Assembly: GCA_017476665.1 (NCBI GenBank)
Contig: JAFUZJ010000018.1
Location: forward strand, 1-59,636
Direction: 5' to 3'
From: Lachnospiraceae bacterium
Lineage (GTDB): Bacteria > Bacillota > Clostridia > Lachnospirales > Lachnospiraceae
Length of the DNA: 59,636 bases
A program made the translations under genes and the position numbers. Below, piece after piece: positions 18,001 to 26,633 of the stretch. Numbering within the stretch: position 1 is the stretch's first letter; every line of letters begins with the position of its first letter. The notes beneath the pieces were generated by a model. That model saw nothing but the letters and a program-made list of their open reading frames with translations, searched no databases and had not been told where the DNA came from.

Positions 18001-19612
18001 GGTGTCTCTGATCTCACCGCCGCCTCATCATGATATTTATTCCATCGAGGATCTGGCGCAGTTGATCTTTGACTTAAAGAACGCGAATACGGACGCGAGA
18101 ATTTCCGTGAAGCTGGTATCGGAGGCAGGGGTGGGAACCATCGCTGCCGGCGTGGCAAAGGCCGGCGCCCAGGTGATCCTGGTATCCGGGTATGACGGGG
18201 GAACCGGCGCGGCGCCTTATTCCTCCATTCACCATGCGGGATTGCCCTGGGAGCTGGGCATCAGCGAGGCACATCAGAGCCTGATCGAGAACGGCCTGCG
18301 GGAGCGGGTGGTGCTGGAGACGGACGGCAAGCTTATGAGCGGCAGAGATGTGGCCATCGCGGCTCTTTTGGGCGCGGAGGAATTCGGGTTTGCCACGGCA
18401 CCGCTTGTGTCCATCGGGTGTATGATGATGCGGGTGTGCTCCAAGGATACCTGTCCTGTGGGTATTGCAACTCAAAATGAGAAGCTGCGGGGTTGTTTCC
18501 ACGGAAAGCCGGAGTATGTGATGTGCTTCATGCGGTTTGTGGCCGAAGAACTCCGGGAGATCATGGCGGATCTGGGCTTCCGCACGGTGGACGAGATGGT
18601 GGGACGCACGGATTGCCTGAAGAAGAAAGAGAAGTTTGAGGCGCCCAGAGCGGTACTGGCGGATCTGGATACGATCCTGAATCCCGGTTTTGCAAAGGCA
18701 AAGGATCTGCATTTCGACGAGACGAGAGTGTACGATTTCCATCTGGAGACCGGTAAGGACGAGGCGGTGCTCTTGCCTGCCTTTGCGGAGGCGCTTACGG
18801 GGAAAAAGAAGCCGAAGGGCGAGCGGGTGCAGGTGGAGGTGTCCAGTACAGACAGAGCCTTCGGCACGATCCTGGGAAGCAGGATCACCAGGCAGTATCA
18901 GAATACTTTGGCGGAGGACAGTTTCGTGGTGGATTGCACGGGCGGCGGAGGACAGTCCTTTGGCGCATTTCTGCCGAAAGGTCTGACGATCCGGCTCACC
19001 GGTGACGCTAACGACGGTTTTGGAAAGGGGCTGTCCGGCGGAAAGCTGGTGGTGATGCCGCCTGCGAAGGCAGGCTATGACGCCCATGAGAATGTGATCA
19101 TCGGAAACGTGGCGCTCTATGGCGCAACCTCCGGCAAGGCTTATGTTTGCGGTCTGGCGGGAGAGCGGTTCTGTGTGAGAAACTCCGGCGCCGTTGCGGT
19201 GTGCGAGGGCTGCGGCGATCACGGTCTGGAGTACATGACCGGCGGCCGGGCCGTGGTGTTGGGTATGACGGGAAAGAACTTTGCGGCGGGTATGAGCGGC
19301 GGTATTGCTTATGTGCTGGACAGAGAGCATACGCTGTATCTGCGCATGAATAAGGATATGGATTCTTTGTTGGAAGTGACGGAGAAGTATGACATTGAGG
19401 AACTGAAGGAGATTTTGGAGGACTATGTGAAGGAAACGGGTTCGGTGTTTGCGAAAGAGATCCTGGAGCACTATGCGGAGTATTTGCCGGATTTTAAAAA
19501 GATTGTGCCGAATGACTACCAGCGGATGTTGTCTGCCATCTCAAAGTTTGAGGAGCAGGGAATCCCTCACGACAACGCCGTGCTGGAAGCGTTTAAGGAG
19601 GTGTCCAAGTAA
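15014..19612 (+). CDS. gltB: Glutamate synthase large subunit
   Basis: Transfers the amide of glutamine to 2-oxoglutarate with GltD supplying electrons. Order of domains: class II amidotransferase with the nucleophile Cys in RERDACGIGAVV (about residue 33; a short N-terminal propeptide is normally cut to expose it), central domain, FMN/2-oxoglutarate synthase domain (AMSYGSLSYEAH, GGKSNTGEGGE, VSGYDGGTGA), [3Fe-4S] cysteines in CSKDTCPVGIATQ (about 1142), and the C-terminal GXGXG beta-helix. 1532 residues, normal. ATG 15014 has AAGGAG seven bases upstream and is preferred over TTG 15008. The stop overlaps the gltD start (TAATG). Confidence 0.96.
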   Translation: METRAEKKNRKAEQKPVPAMPDYSGLYRERDACGIGAVVNIDGRRTYEVLDDALSIVEKLEHRAGKDATGKVGDGVGILAQISHEFFKKAVSGKEKAKDGCGGIELGEAGDYGIGMFFLPQDKMKRTFAMRMFEVIAEKEGLEVLGWRQVPTHPEILGQVAVDCMPDIRQVFLKRPESVERGLAFDRRLYVVRREFEQSSEDTYICSLSSRTIVYKGMFLVGQLRNFYEDLQDKDYRSAIALVHSRFSTNTTPSWERAHPYRMVAHNGEINTIRGNIDRMLAREETMSSEVFQGDLDKIYPVISKTGSDSAMLDNTLEFLYMNGMELPLAMMMIIPEPWKHNGFMTQDKKDFYHYYATMMEPWDGPAAMLFSDGETFGATLDRNGLRPSRYYVTDDNRLILSSEVGVLDIDAAHIVKKSRLEPGKILLVDTKAGRIISDEECKRDYAARNPYGEWLDRNLLRLKDLHIPNRKIPVHTQETRDKLYKAFGYSYEDVMQQILPMAENGVEPTMSMGHDVPLALLSKEHPLLFHYFQQLFAQVTNPPIDSLREKIVTDTTVYIGSDGDLLAKKADNCRVLEVDNPILTGVDMLKIKSLDQPGFRAETVSLLYYKNTSLEHALTQLNIAVDRAAANGKNIIILSDRGVDENHVAIPSLLAVSSVEQHLVQTRKRTVVSLILESAEPRDVHQIATLLGFGARAVNPYLAQECISELIDRGLLDKDYHTAIEDYNHALLSGVVKIAAKMGISTLQSYQSARIFEAIGLSRELVDTYFMGTVSRIGGIGIKEISEDISARHDHAFDPLGLAVDTTLDSAGFHSLKSGPGHEDHLYSPETIITLQQAVRSESYEKFKEYTALVDDPKRPHTLRSLLAFNRVQEPVDISEVEPVESIVKRFQTGAMSYGSLSYEAHSCLAIAMNRLGGKSNTGEGGEAVERFGTEKNSAVKQVASGRFGVTSAYLNSAKEIQIKMAQGAKPGEGGHLPGKKVYPWVAATRFSTPGVSLISPPPHHDIYSIEDLAQLIFDLKNANTDARISVKLVSEAGVGTIAAGVAKAGAQVILVSGYDGGTGAAPYSSIHHAGLPWELGISEAHQSLIENGLRERVVLETDGKLMSGRDVAIAALLGAEEFGFATAPLVSIGCMMMRVCSKDTCPVGIATQNEKLRGCFHGKPEYVMCFMRFVAEELREIMADLGFRTVDEMVGRTDCLKKKEKFEAPRAVLADLDTILNPGFAKAKDLHFDETRVYDFHLETGKDEAVLLPAFAEALTGKKKPKGERVQVEVSSTDRAFGTILGSRITRQYQNTLAEDSFVVDCTGGGGQSFGAFLPKGLTIRLTGDANDGFGKGLSGGKLVVMPPAKAGYDAHENVIIGNVALYGATSGKAYVCGLAGERFCVRNSGAVAVCEGCGDHGLEYMTGGRAVVLGMTGKNFAAGMSGGIAYVLDREHTLYLRMNKDMDSLLEVTEKYDIEELKEILEDYVKETGSVFAKEILEHYAEYLPDFKKIVPNDYQRMLSAISKFEEQGIPHDNAVLEAFKEVSK

Positions 19613-21126
19613 TGGGAAAAGCAACCGGTTTTTTGGAGTATGAGAGAAAAAATAACGGGGATATCCCGGTCAGAGAACGGGTTCTGAATTTCAAGGAGTT
19701 TCACACACCTCTTTCGGAAGGGGAGCGCAGGGAGCAGGCGGCGCGCTGTATGAACTGCGGTGTGCCTCTGTGTCAGTCGGCCATGAAGCTTTCCGGTATG
19801 GTGACGGGCTGTCCGCTGCACAATCTGATTCCGGAGTGGAATGACCAGATCTGGCTTGCCCATGATGAGCATGCGTTTCATCGTTTGAATAAGACCAGTA
19901 ATTTCCCGGAGTTTACGGGGCGGGTGTGTCCGGCGCTGTGCGAGAAGGCGTGTATGAACGGGCAGTTCGGGGAGCCTGTGAGTGTGCATGACAATGAGCT
20001 GTTCCTGATCGAGAAGGCGTTTGCGGAGGGGTATATCAAGCCCCGCATCCCGAAGGTGCGCAGTGAGAAAAGAGTGGCTGTGGTGGGCAGCGGTCCCTCC
20101 GGACTGGCGGTGGCGGATGAGCTGAACCACAGAGGACATACGGTGACGGTGTACGAGAGAGAGCCGGAGATCGGGGGACTTTTGATGTTCGGTATCCCGA
20201 ATATGAAGCTGGATAAGTCGGTGATCTTACGAAGGAAAAAACTCATGGAGGAGGAAGGGGTGACCTTTCTCACCGGAGTGGATGTGGGCAAGGATATTAC
20301 GGCCAAAGAGCTGCGGGCGCAGTATGACGCGGTGGTGCTGTGCTGTGGCGCGAAGCAGCCCAGAAGCCTGGCAGGGGCGGACATGGAGCAGACCAAGGGA
20401 ATTTACTATGCGGTGGATTTCCTGGGGGATGTGACCAAGAGCCTGCTGCGTGCGGAGGAGAAGAGTGCCGCGCAGGGTGCTGCACAAGGTGCGGAAGCGG
20501 TGAAGCTGCCTGCGAAATACGGCAGTGTCAAAGGAAAGCACGTGGTTGTGGTCGGCGGCGGAGACACCGGCAATGACTGCATCGGCACGGTGATCCGTCT
20601 GGGGGCCAGGTCTGTGACTGCATTGGAGATGATGCCGGAACCTCCCATGGAGCGGGCGGCAAACAATCCCTGGCCGGAGTGGCCCAAGGTGAAAAAGACG
20701 GACTACGGTCACGAGGAGGCCATTGAACTGTTTGGGCATGACCCCAGAGTGTATGAGACTACGGTGAAGGAATTTATTACGGATAAAAATCACAGGCTGA
20801 CCAAGATAAAGACCGTGCAGGTGAAATTTCAGGATGGGAAGCTTGCGGAGGTGGCAGACAGCGAGAAGGAGCTGCCATGCGAACTTCTGTTGATCGCGGC
20901 AGGGTTTGTGGGCTGTGAGCCGTATACCGCGGAGGCATTTGGCGTGGCGAGGACAAACCGGGGCACCGTGGAGACCGCCCCGAATCAATATGCCAGCAGT
21001 GTGGATGGCGTATTCACGGCAGGAGATATGCACAGAGGGCAGTCGCTGGTGGTCTGGGCGGTATGCGAGGGCAGAAACTGTGCCAGGGAAGTGGATGAGT
21101 ATCTGATGGGGTACACGGTCAAATAA
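19612..21126 (+). CDS. gltD: Glutamate synthase small subunit (NADPH)
   Basis: Supplies electrons from NADPH via FAD and two [4Fe-4S] clusters to GltB. Cys-rich N-terminus (ARCMNCGVPLCQS, TGCPLHNLIPEWN, GRVCPALCEKACM), FAD-binding VVGSGPSGLAVADELN at about residue 155, and NADPH-binding VVVGGGDTGNDCIG at about 310. 504 residues, with a short Ala/Gln-rich insert near 283-295 (AQGAAQGAEA). Translationally coupled to gltB by a 1-base overlap. Confidence 0.95.
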   Translation: MGKATGFLEYERKNNGDIPVRERVLNFKEFHTPLSEGERREQAARCMNCGVPLCQSAMKLSGMVTGCPLHNLIPEWNDQIWLAHDEHAFHRLNKTSNFPEFTGRVCPALCEKACMNGQFGEPVSVHDNELFLIEKAFAEGYIKPRIPKVRSEKRVAVVGSGPSGLAVADELNHRGHTVTVYEREPEIGGLLMFGIPNMKLDKSVILRRKKLMEEEGVTFLTGVDVGKDITAKELRAQYDAVVLCCGAKQPRSLAGADMEQTKGIYYAVDFLGDVTKSLLRAEEKSAAQGAAQGAEAVKLPAKYGSVKGKHVVVVGGGDTGNDCIGTVIRLGARSVTALEMMPEPPMERAANNPWPEWPKVKKTDYGHEEAIELFGHDPRVYETTVKEFITDKNHRLTKIKTVQVKFQDGKLAEVADSEKELPCELLLIAAGFVGCEPYTAEAFGVARTNRGTVETAPNQYASSVDGVFTAGDMHRGQSLVVWAVCEGRNCAREVDEYLMGYTVK

Positions 21127-21137
21127 GGGGTGAGGCG

Positions 21138-21461
21138 ATGGAGATTTATCAATTCTTATTTCGGGATGGTCTGCTGCAGGACAGCGACAGGAAGAAACTG
21201 CTGGACTACTGTGAAAATAAGCTGTACAAGCTGGAGCAGTATGACAGGGAGAATGCCACTGCACTGCAGGAGACTGTGTTAGCCTATTACAAAAACGGCT
21301 TCAGTGTGGTGCATACGGCCAAGGCGCTGGGACTTCATCGTAATTCCCTGCGGTACCGGCTGCAGAAGATCTGGGACCTTCTGCAGCTGGATCCGAATGA
21401 TTATATGGGTTATCTGGAATTGGTAAACTGCCTGTTGGTGAGGCGTATGATACAGGGTTAA
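21138..21461 (+). CDS. Stand-alone PucR/CdaR-type C-terminal helix-turn-helix protein
   Basis: 107 residues. The second half (ALQETVLAYYKNGFSVVHTAKALGLHRNSLRYRLQKIWDLL) is the PucR C-terminal HTH (HTH_30) that normally ends 400-500 residue regulators such as CdaR and PucR; here the sensory and GAF parts are absent. It begins 12 bp after gltD with a GGGGTGAGG ribosome binding site, so it is likely the third gene of the gltBD operon. A role in controlling nitrogen genes is inferred from position only. Its last 4 bases overlap the convergent sulfatase-type gene. Confidence 0.75.
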   Translation: MEIYQFLFRDGLLQDSDRKKLLDYCENKLYKLEQYDRENATALQETVLAYYKNGFSVVHTAKALGLHRNSLRYRLQKIWDLLQLDPNDYMGYLELVNCLLVRRMIQG

Positions 21462-23137
21462 GGTCGGAAAACTTTTCCGGTGGGGATGAGCGTGTCGTTA
21501 TCGCTTGCGAGACCGTGTTGTATATACTCCACAAGATTGTTGCCGTTTTCGTCCGGTAACAGGCAGCGGCGCTCCCGTTTGTCGCCTGCTTTATACTCGA
21601 AGACGGAATCGCCAAGGCTTCCGTCAAGCAGTTTCTCGTAAGCGGCGGGAAAATCTTCCTGCGAGATCGGGGCGGAGTTGACCTGCATCACATCATGTGT
21701 CTCCCCAAATCCTTTTATGAAGAGAATCGGGTCCTGACGGCCGATAGATGCAGACTGTTCATCCCAGCCAATACCGTGATCCGCCAGTATGATGATCACA
21801 CTGTTGTCATATACTCCCTGGGCCTTGAGCCTGTTCAGATAAGTGTCGATCATGGTGTTGGTTGCTTCCACACAATCTGTGTAGGATGTTAAACTGCTGT
21901 ATTCCATATTGCGGTTCAGTTCAAAAGGATAATGGGCGCCGGCGATGTGGAGCAGCTTAAATCTGGGCTTTTTATCCTGGGCGATCGTCAGGTCGTTGTC
22001 CCGATGTAGAGCATAAAACGGCCAGTTGGAATAAAAAAAGTTCCAGACTTTGTATTCGTCTGCCGACGCATTGAAATGTTCCGTGAATTCCGTGGGAAGC
22101 ACCTGGCTGTATGGCTTCAACTGGTATGGCAGATATTTATAGCCAACCAGGCGGAGCCATACTTTGGCAAAATCTAACGGATGTTCCAGGTTTCTCGCCT
22201 GGTCGATAATGTTTTCGTAACAGAGTACTTTGTCGCTTGTGAGCGGTGCTGCGTCCGTATACAATCCCATGACATATTTTTGGGATTGCAGCTTCTGCAC
22301 CAACGGAGATTCGAGATAGGTCCATTCATTATAGGTATCAAAATCCTCCTGATATTCATACCATTTTCCGCCCACCAGAAACGGCAGTGCATTTACGGTA
22401 TAACCGTATCCGCTCACCACGTTGTCATAGTAGGTGAAATCTTTGAACATTACTTTATCTTCCGGATATTTTTCCAGTGTCTTGTTTTCATATTCAATGT
22501 CCACAGTGTCTACCACCAGAATGATAAAATTCTTGTCAGCGGAGTATTCCATCCAGTTTTTATCGGTTATGACAAGGTCCAGTTTCCGGACGAAGCCTTT
22601 ATTCAGAACACCGGTTGTCACGGTAGTAAAGACGAAGATCAGGAGCATCACGCAGGAAGTGATGCGAACGAGCTTACAGAATCTTGCTTTTTTGAGCAGA
22701 AAAAAGAGTACACCGAGAACAAGGAAGACAAGGATCCATAAGATCAGACTCTGTCTGTACTGGGCTGTGTACCGGCTCCAGTCGATCGAACTGCCGTCCA
22801 GTTCTGCCAGATCTTTTACAAAGTAATTTCCCTGAACATAAAGGGCGACATAGACGGAAAAAGCGAGAAATAGCGCATAAGGGCTGAACTTTGGCAGCAC
22901 GGCATAAAGAATTGTGTATCCGGCAATGCATAGGATCGCGCATACAAGAAATGTCACCGCGCAGACGGGAAACAGGGTATATACATCAAAGATATAGTCC
23001 ATGGAATTTTGAAAATAAATGCATAGCGGTTCGAACATGCACAGCATGAACGCCGCTGTGACTGACAAAAAAATGCCCGCATAGTAGGCGTCTGTATTAA
23101 AACGCAGTCTTTTCTTTTTTTCTTTATGGGTCTTCAT
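21458..23137 (-). CDS. Membrane-anchored sulfatase / LTA synthase-superfamily protein
   Basis: 559 residues. The N-terminus has five hydrophobic helices (to about residue 190), followed by a large extracytoplasmic alkaline-phosphatase-superfamily domain: KNFIILVVDTVDIEYE opens the fold, and VIIILADHGIGWDE carries the metal-binding ADHG. It resembles phosphoglycerol/phosphoethanolamine transferases acting on envelope polymers. The usual nucleophile Thr/Ser in a NxxSxxxT block is not obvious (the DTVDI segment occupies its place), so activity is uncertain. The start at 23137 (MKTHKEKKK) has ACGGAGG before it. Monocistronic. Confidence 0.7.
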   Translation of the reverse strand: MKTHKEKKKRLRFNTDAYYAGIFLSVTAAFMLCMFEPLCIYFQNSMDYIFDVYTLFPVCAVTFLVCAILCIAGYTILYAVLPKFSPYALFLAFSVYVALYVQGNYFVKDLAELDGSSIDWSRYTAQYRQSLILWILVFLVLGVLFFLLKKARFCKLVRITSCVMLLIFVFTTVTTGVLNKGFVRKLDLVITDKNWMEYSADKNFIILVVDTVDIEYENKTLEKYPEDKVMFKDFTYYDNVVSGYGYTVNALPFLVGGKWYEYQEDFDTYNEWTYLESPLVQKLQSQKYVMGLYTDAAPLTSDKVLCYENIIDQARNLEHPLDFAKVWLRLVGYKYLPYQLKPYSQVLPTEFTEHFNASADEYKVWNFFYSNWPFYALHRDNDLTIAQDKKPRFKLLHIAGAHYPFELNRNMEYSSLTSYTDCVEATNTMIDTYLNRLKAQGVYDNSVIIILADHGIGWDEQSASIGRQDPILFIKGFGETHDVMQVNSAPISQEDFPAAYEKLLDGSLGDSVFEYKAGDKRERRCLLPDENGNNLVEYIQHGLASDNDTLIPTGKVFRP

Positions 23138-23223
23138 AATAGCCTCCGTAATTTTGAACATCATTTCAGACAATAGGATAGCATTTCGATGTGGAAAAAT
23201 CAAGAGAGTGCGTAAAGACGTCG

Positions 23224-23281
23224 AGAATTAAAAACTCTTAAGAATTGTTAACTTGTGACGTCAGGGAACAGGTGATAAGAT
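23224..23281 (+). promoter_or_regulatory. LytTR-like operator and promoter, copy 1
   Basis: Half sites AGAATTAAA (23224) and ATTGTTAAC (23244) have their central TT pairs 21 bp apart, with a third ACTCTTAAG (23234) between. They end at the -35 box TTGTGA (23253-23258), 17 bp spacer, TAAGAT (23276-23281). The stretch 23232-23284 is nearly identical (about 46 of 53 bases by eye) to 27131-27183 before the other lipoprotein unit. Confidence 0.6.
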
Positions 23282-23325
23282 GGAATTGTAGTGATACGAC
23301 AATTGGGCGGGGAGAAAATCAGCGG

Positions 23326-24438
23326 ATGAAGAAAAGAGTTGTAGTATACGGAGTGCTTCTTTTATTGGTGATGTGCATGGGACTGGTTTCATGTGGGGCT
23401 GTGCGGGAAAATTCCGCGGAGCCGGAAGGAGATATGAGGGATTCCGATACAGCTTCAGCGGAGCAGGTATCATCCCAAATCCCTGAGCGCCTGGTGGAGG
23501 AAATCGGGGAGACGGGCAGAATTGATGCGGTCATTGCAGTACCGGATTGTGTCAGGGAGAAGGGATTTCAAAAGGCGACGGCGAAACGGGTGGATATTGA
23601 TCAGGACGGGGTGCTGGCTTTTTTGGAGGAATTTTATCACCCGCGCAAAGGAATCGAATATGAGCAGGGGATTCAGTATCGGGGGGAGGATGACATGTAT
23701 CTGTTTTTCCCCAAAGAACCGCAAGGGGGCGCATCGATGACCAGTTCTTTGCGGAATTATATCTCGATGGCATACCGCGACGGACTGGCGGAGGACTATA
23801 ATCGGGATTTATATCCCATAGATACCACGCTTGAGGGTTTTTCTCTGGAGGATTGTGATGAGATGCTTGGGAAGTTTCATCAGAGCATAGGGCTGACCGG
23901 TGATGTGGGTGTGGTACATTGGGCGCTGGATCATAGAACGATGGAGGCGGAGGCGGTGGAATTACATGTGGACGGACCGGACACAAAGCTGGATTACCGA
24001 TGGACTGCCGGGGATGACAGCTATTATTGCGCCGTGTCCCAATTATGTAACGGAATGCCGATTCTTTCGTCTTTTTATATTGTCGCCTATGCTGACATAT
24101 TGAATGCCGGCGGCTACAATTGCCTGATCAATCGGGACCGGATCATTTCGTTTTCTGTGGAAAATATCTATGACATTCAATACGAGGAGGCCTGTGAGGA
24201 ATTGTTGGCGTTTCCGGAAATTGTTGAAAAATATAAGGATTACAGAAGTTCTTTGGGGCAGAATTATGAGACGACAGTGACAGATATTGCCATGAGAGTC
24301 TTTGCCATCAATCAGGGGAAGGATGAATATGAACTGGTTCCTGTATGGATCTTTTACGGCAGATGGAGGGATACGGAGGAAGACGTTACCGGGGCGCATG
24401 CAATATTTATTCATGCAGTTACGGGGGAGAGGTTATGA
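23326..24438 (+). CDS. Lipoprotein of unknown function
   Basis: 370 residues with a clear lipoprotein signal (MKKRVVVYG, hydrophobic run, lipobox LVSC at about residue 25), so it is exported and lipid-anchored. The mature part is acidic with many aromatic residues and no motif I recognise. Preceded by a GGCGGGGAGA ribosome binding site and the LytTR-like promoter described above. It converges on the sensor kinase gene, 34 bp away. Control by the neighbouring two-component system is inferred from the shared promoter element. Confidence 0.75.
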   Translation: MKKRVVVYGVLLLLVMCMGLVSCGAVRENSAEPEGDMRDSDTASAEQVSSQIPERLVEEIGETGRIDAVIAVPDCVREKGFQKATAKRVDIDQDGVLAFLEEFYHPRKGIEYEQGIQYRGEDDMYLFFPKEPQGGASMTSSLRNYISMAYRDGLAEDYNRDLYPIDTTLEGFSLEDCDEMLGKFHQSIGLTGDVGVVHWALDHRTMEAEAVELHVDGPDTKLDYRWTAGDDSYYCAVSQLCNGMPILSSFYIVAYADILNAGGYNCLINRDRIISFSVENIYDIQYEEACEELLAFPEIVEKYKDYRSSLGQNYETTVTDIAMRVFAINQGKDEYELVPVWIFYGRWRDTEEDVTGAHAIFIHAVTGERL

Positions 24439-24472
24439 TATGTCGCATGAAAAAATTATTATACAAGGAGCA

Positions 24473-25831
24473 TCAGAGAGTCCCGGCACACGACAAGGAT
24501 TGGCGGCGCATGTTCTCATCAATGATCGGAATGAGAATGTCCAGGATGAATAGATTTTCGACTTTGGTTGAGAGGAATCCGTTATTTTCCTGAACCGCCT
24601 TTTCCATATTGGCGAGACCATATCCGTGGTTTAATGTGTCTTTCCGGGCGGCGTCGGATGCTGCATCCGAATTGTACGGATAGGCGTTCTCGGTATGGAT
24701 GCGGAACTTGTCGTTGTCGGTGGTCTCGATGGCGATGAAGAAGCTGCGGTTTTTAAGCCCCGGACTGCTGCATGCTTCCAAAGCGTTGTCGAGGAGGTTG
24801 CCCAGTATGATACAGAGGTTGTAGTCGTCCACGGGGATACGGTTGCAGTCCACGTTTAAGTCAGCATCGAAGGTGATGTGGTTGGCGTGGAAGATAGTTT
24901 CGTAGTTGGTGAGGAAAGCATCGATCACAAGATTTCCGGTGTTGTATCTGACGTAGGTGGATTCCAGGTCTGTGATGGCGGAGTGGGTGTAGTCGAGCAG
25001 GTTTTGCAGGTCGTCATGGCGGATATATTCCTGAATGGAGAAATAGTGTTTTTTCACATCATGAATGATCCGGCGGTTTTGGCGATAGGCTTCACTGAGT
25101 TGGTTGTATTTCTCTTTTTGGAACGTAAGCTGTTGCTCCATTTGGAGATTTTTGAATTCTATGGCGGCGTATTTCCGGCTGCCCTGAATGAGAATGAAGT
25201 TGATGATATTCAAGAGGGCAAGACTTAGGAATAGGGAGTTGTAGAAAAAGGTGTCTCCCTTGTAGATGATCTTTAAGGGCAGGAGACAGTAGATGAACAG
25301 CGTGATGACCGGCGTGGTGAGCAGGAGTGCATTGTATTCCGCCTGAGGCATAGTGATATTGTCTTTTCGTCGGAAGAAAGAGAGAGCAATGCACAGAATG
25401 AGCAGAATCAGTTTGGAACCACCGTTCATAGTGTTGTATAGGATATCTGTGTTGTCCGTGCTTAAAAAGAGAGGGTTTACTTTGGAGACAATATAGGTGA
25501 AAAGGATTTCTCCCATGGACGCGAGAATCTGGAAGACAAAGGCAGTCAGAAGCTTTGCTTTGACGGAAGCCTTGAAGAAAAAGCAAAGCAACAGTGTGGT
25601 GAGGAGGCTGATGGCTATGGTGATGGCTTTCGCATAGGGAAAAGGGTGGTTCTTAAGCAAAATTTCATTTAGGTAGAGCACAAGCTCCACGGTGATGAGC
25701 GCGGCAAAATAGAGTCCATCAAAATGAAATTCATTTTGAAGGGAAGTTTTTTTGGAAAAAAGACTGTTCAGAAAAACAGTTAAGATCAGCATATCCAGTA
25801 AATAGGTGCTCACTGTGATCAGGATATTCAT
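24473..25831 (-). CDS. AgrC-like sensor histidine kinase (GHKL ATPase)
   Basis: 452 residues. Six or seven hydrophobic helices to about residue 210, a coiled linker (YAAIEFKNLQMEQQLTFQ), then the phospho-acceptor region RRIIHDVKKHYFSI with its His at about 260, and a GHKL ATPase with N box ILGNLLDNALEAC and a G box HGYGLANMEKAV. This is the AgrC/ComD-type peptide-sensing kinase layout, pairing with LytTR regulators. No AgrB or obvious peptide precursor gene lies nearby, so the signal is unknown. The start overlaps the response regulator's stop by 4 bp (ATGA). Confidence 0.85.
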   Translation of the reverse strand: MNILITVSTYLLDMLILTVFLNSLFSKKTSLQNEFHFDGLYFAALITVELVLYLNEILLKNHPFPYAKAITIAISLLTTLLLCFFFKASVKAKLLTAFVFQILASMGEILFTYIVSKVNPLFLSTDNTDILYNTMNGGSKLILLILCIALSFFRRKDNITMPQAEYNALLLTTPVITLFIYCLLPLKIIYKGDTFFYNSLFLSLALLNIINFILIQGSRKYAAIEFKNLQMEQQLTFQKEKYNQLSEAYRQNRRIIHDVKKHYFSIQEYIRHDDLQNLLDYTHSAITDLESTYVRYNTGNLVIDAFLTNYETIFHANHITFDADLNVDCNRIPVDDYNLCIILGNLLDNALEACSSPGLKNRSFFIAIETTDNDKFRIHTENAYPYNSDAASDAARKDTLNHGYGLANMEKAVQENNGFLSTKVENLFILDILIPIIDENMRRQSLSCAGTL

Positions 25832-26577
25832 TGGCGCAGACCTCCTCTTTTGATGGCTACAATCTTGTTTCGATAATTGTCCAGTAATGCTTTTTTATTT
25901 TTTCTGCTGACGGTGATTCTGGCGCCGTTGTCTAAAACAATTTCCATGTCGTTTATATAGTGAATGTGGGTCAGGTTCACCAGTACGGTGCGGCTGCAGA
26001 TGTGGAAGGCATGTTCCAGCAGCAGGTTTGTCCAGGTGGTCAGAATACCCTTGGCGTGGATCTGATCATCATGCAGATAAAAACAGAGTTCTTTATTCTT
26101 GGCATCTACGGTTTCAATGTAGTAGATGTCATCGATATTTAAGGTGTATTCGTTTTCATATCCATCAATGATGGAGATCAAGCTCTTGTTGTATTCTATG
26201 TCATAGAGGATGTCGTCCATCAGTTTTGTGATCTCATTTGCGGTGACCGGTTTCTGGATAAAGTGGTAGGGGTGGACTTTGAAGCTGTCCTGCATGTATT
26301 TGGGATAGTTGCTGACAAAGACAATGATCACATCATGATCGATGGTTCTGCGGATGGTATCGGCAATGGTGATGCCGCTTTCGCCGGGCATTTCGATGTC
26401 GATCAGCAAAAGCTGAAATTGATGCTGTTCCGTGTAGTTGGTCAAAAGCTCTCTGCCGTTCTCAAATTCTTCTATATGAAAGTCATAGTCGCGGTTGAAG
26501 GCGTAGCTGTTCAACAGACGATTTACTTCGGCGCGGTCGGTTTGTGTGTCGTCACATATGGCGATATTCAGTGTCAT
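25828..26577 (-). CDS. LytTR-type response regulator
   Basis: 249 residues: receiver domain (NIAICDDTQTDRAEV; phospho-acceptor Asp in LLLIDIEMPGESG; conserved Lys in FIQKPVT) followed by a LytTR DNA-binding domain (YIETVDAKNKELCFYL ... HICSRTVLVNLTHIHYIN). Partner of the adjacent AgrC-like kinase. LytTR proteins bind direct repeats about 21 bp apart next to a -35 box, which is what is seen at 23224 and 27122; a paired ACAGTT site also lies 36 bp before this gene, suggesting autoregulation. Confidence 0.9.
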   Translation of the reverse strand: MTLNIAICDDTQTDRAEVNRLLNSYAFNRDYDFHIEEFENGRELLTNYTEQHQFQLLLIDIEMPGESGITIADTIRRTIDHDVIIVFVSNYPKYMQDSFKVHPYHFIQKPVTANEITKLMDDILYDIEYNKSLISIIDGYENEYTLNIDDIYYIETVDAKNKELCFYLHDDQIHAKGILTTWTNLLLEHAFHICSRTVLVNLTHIHYINDMEIVLDNGARITVSRKNKKALLDNYRNKIVAIKRGGLRQ

Positions 26578-26612
26578 GCGTGTGATCCCCTTTGTCTTTC
26601 CGTATAAGTAAG

Positions 26613-26633
26613 TAACAGTTCCGGACAGTTACC
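26613..26633. promoter_or_regulatory. Paired ACAGTT sites before the LytTR regulator
   Basis: ACAGTT occurs at 26615-26620 and again exactly 10 bp later at 26625-26630, inside an imperfect 21 bp dyad (GTAACAGTTCCGGACAGTTAC). The same ACAGTTAC core forms the outer half site at 27122. Position 36 bp upstream of the regulator start suggests autoregulation. Confidence 0.45.

Noticed and set aside
18074-19471. A 465-codon frame opposite gltB
   Set aside because: Antisense shadow of gltB, same composition bias, no ribosome binding site.
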